From assembly GCA_016710325.1 (NCBI GenBank), contig JADJXK010000002.1, forward strand, positions 4,216,001 through 4,280,000: DNA of 64,000 bases. Direction: 5' to 3'. Origin of the DNA: Candidatus Leptofilum proximum (GTDB lineage: Bacteria; Chloroflexota; Anaerolineae; Promineifilales; Promineifilaceae). Made by a program: the position numbers and the translations under genes. Positions 63,396-64,000 of the stretch are shown here, in pieces. The notes below the pieces were generated by a model. The model was given only the letters and a program-made list of their open reading frames with translations. It was not told where the DNA came from and made no database searches. Every line of letters starts with the position of its first letter. The first letter of the stretch is position 1.

Positions 63396-64000
63396 TCACA
63401 ATCCGATCATGCCCGGCATAATCAGGCAAAACGGCAATGCTGGCTTGCGGGAAAATGCGCTGGGCTTCTGCCTGGGCGCCTTGTCCCTGCTGCCAGCCAA
63501 TTTCCAAAAAAATAGCGCCGTTGGGCCGGAGCCGGGTGACGGCCTGTTCCAGCAGCCGCCGGATGATGTCCAGGCCATCCTCACCTCCGTCCAGAGCCAG
63601 CGCAGGCTCGTGCAATTTTACCCCATCAGCCAGCGACTGCCACTCACCAGTGGTGACGTAGGGCAGGTTGGCCACAATCATGTCGAACGACCCGGCGACG
63701 GCGTGCAGCAAATCGCTCTGCTGAAACTGGATACGTCCTGGAGCCAGCCGCTGTGCGTTTTGCTGGGCTACAGCCAGGGCGGCAGGCGAGATGTCAACGG
63801 CCGTTACCTGCATCTCCGGCAGAAACCGGGCGAGGGCAATAGCAATACAGCCGCTGCCAGTGCCAACGTCGGCGGCCGTTCGGGCGCTATGTTGTCTGGC
63901 CCAGGAGACGGCCGTTTCTACCAGCTGTTCCGTCTCTGGCCGGGGAATCAACACCGCGGGCGTGACGTGCAGGTCAAAGTCAAAAAAGGGCGCCTGGCCG
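63379..64000 (-). CDS. prmC: Release factor glutamine methyltransferase PrmC (5' end missing)
   Basis: C-terminal 206 residues; the gene starts beyond the window. PrmC methylates the Gln of the GGQ motif in release factors 1 and 2. FFDFDLHVTPAVLIPRPET is the family anchor, with the SAM loop VGTGSGCIAIAL and the catalytic NPPY motif as NLPY (IVANLPYV). LHEPALALDGGEDGLDI and FLEIGWQQG are also standard. The end (IVIG and stop) runs into a repeat array. The preceding frame is open to the edge. Confidence 0.96.
   Translation of the reverse strand, partial: GQAPFFDFDLHVTPAVLIPRPETEQLVETAVSWARQHSARTAADVGTGSGCIAIALARFLPEMQVTAVDISPAALAVAQQNAQRLAPGRIQFQQSDLLHAVAGSFDMIVANLPYVTTGEWQSLADGVKLHEPALALDGGEDGLDIIRRLLEQAVTRLRPNGAIFLEIGWQQGQGAQAEAQRIFPQASIAVLPDYAGHDRIVKIVIG

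Larger units (their letters stand above)
1..64000. repeat. Highly iterated palindrome ACGGCCGT
   Basis: The octamer ACGGCCGT recurs throughout the window. A hand count gave about 100 copies, against roughly one expected for one octamer in 64 kb. Copies lie in genes and gaps, for example near 752, 1530, 9330, 12736, 18968, 29521, 38430, 45762, 51480, 57355 and 63795, and flanks are often A or T. In genes it is read in all three frames, giving Thr-Ala-Val, Asn-Gly-Arg or Arg-Pro. This resembles HIP1 of cyanobacteria in behaviour, with a different sequence. Confidence 0.9.

Noticed and set aside
1..64000. tRNA or rRNA genes
   Set aside because: I saw no cloverleaf or rRNA-like stretch when reading both strands; a tRNAscan/Infernal run would settle it.

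Overview
The window looks like a chromosomal piece of a free-living bacterium of moderately high G+C, most likely a Chloroflexota (Anaerolineae or Ca. Promineifilum-like). The case rests on gene content and style: PdxS/PdxT, a VanW-like/beta-lactamase-fold exported pair, exported beta-helix and beta-propeller proteins ending in a YLPL-type tail, a PPi-type phosphofructokinase, and very many short intergenic repeats. I could not test it with a phylogenetic marker, so the taxon is an inference. There is no phage, plasmid, transposase, CRISPR array or recognisable RNA gene. Both ends cut genes (pdxS at the left, prmC at the right).

Layout. 0-3.4 kb: pyridoxal phosphate synthase (pdxS, pdxT) with an AAC(6')-like acetyltransferase between them, a STAS-like protein and a PAS histidine kinase. 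3.7-10 kb: three exported proteins and a PAP2 phosphatase. 10.5-18.3 kb: a two-component system, PspC, a NUDIX hydrolase, two VanW-like/beta-lactamase-fold paralogues and small membrane proteins. 19-20.3 kb: a VapBC module in a relatively A+T-rich stretch between direct repeats. 20.3-27.1 kb: a class A penicillin-binding protein, an alpha-oxoamine synthase and three rRNA methyltransferases (rlmH, rsmI, rsmE). 27.2-32.5 kb: a glycolytic cluster with a PPi-type phosphofructokinase, a double-domain phosphofructokinase of animal type and a class II aldolase, with a perfect CRP-type site in the divergent promoter region.

32.6-43.6 kb holds small cytoplasmic enzymes: a 16S rRNA methyltransferase of the aminoglycoside-resistance family, an aminoglycoside nucleotidyltransferase-like protein, five DinB-fold genes, a YcaQ-type glycosylase, RidA, and two broken genes. 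43.6-46.7 kb is accessory: HigBA with a duplicated antitoxin end, then two A+T-rich orphan genes around 69-bp direct repeats. 46.7-50.4 kb is a heterodimeric ABC exporter. 50.5-54.8 kb has an ArsR/AHSA1 pair, a GNAT, an SDR, a DUF6940-like protein, a ferritin-like protein and a MazEF-like module. 55-64 kb has an epimerase, an FAD oxidase, a 3-hydroxyproline dehydratase, an APH(6)-like kinase, a phosphodiester glycosidase, a glycosyltransferase, an SH3 protein, tsaC and prmC.

Two genome-wide signals stand out. The octamer ACGGCCGT occurs about 100 times where about one is expected, inside and outside genes and in all reading frames. Short-unit repeat arrays, most folded into hairpins and with a different unit at each site, fill the gaps; they supply the stop codons of at least four genes and sit in frame inside three genes. 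Together with four separate aminoglycoside-enzyme homologues and the animal-type phosphofructokinase, these are the most interesting content. I found no clear new multi-gene system; the best candidate for undescribed biology is the 44.3-46.7 kb island.
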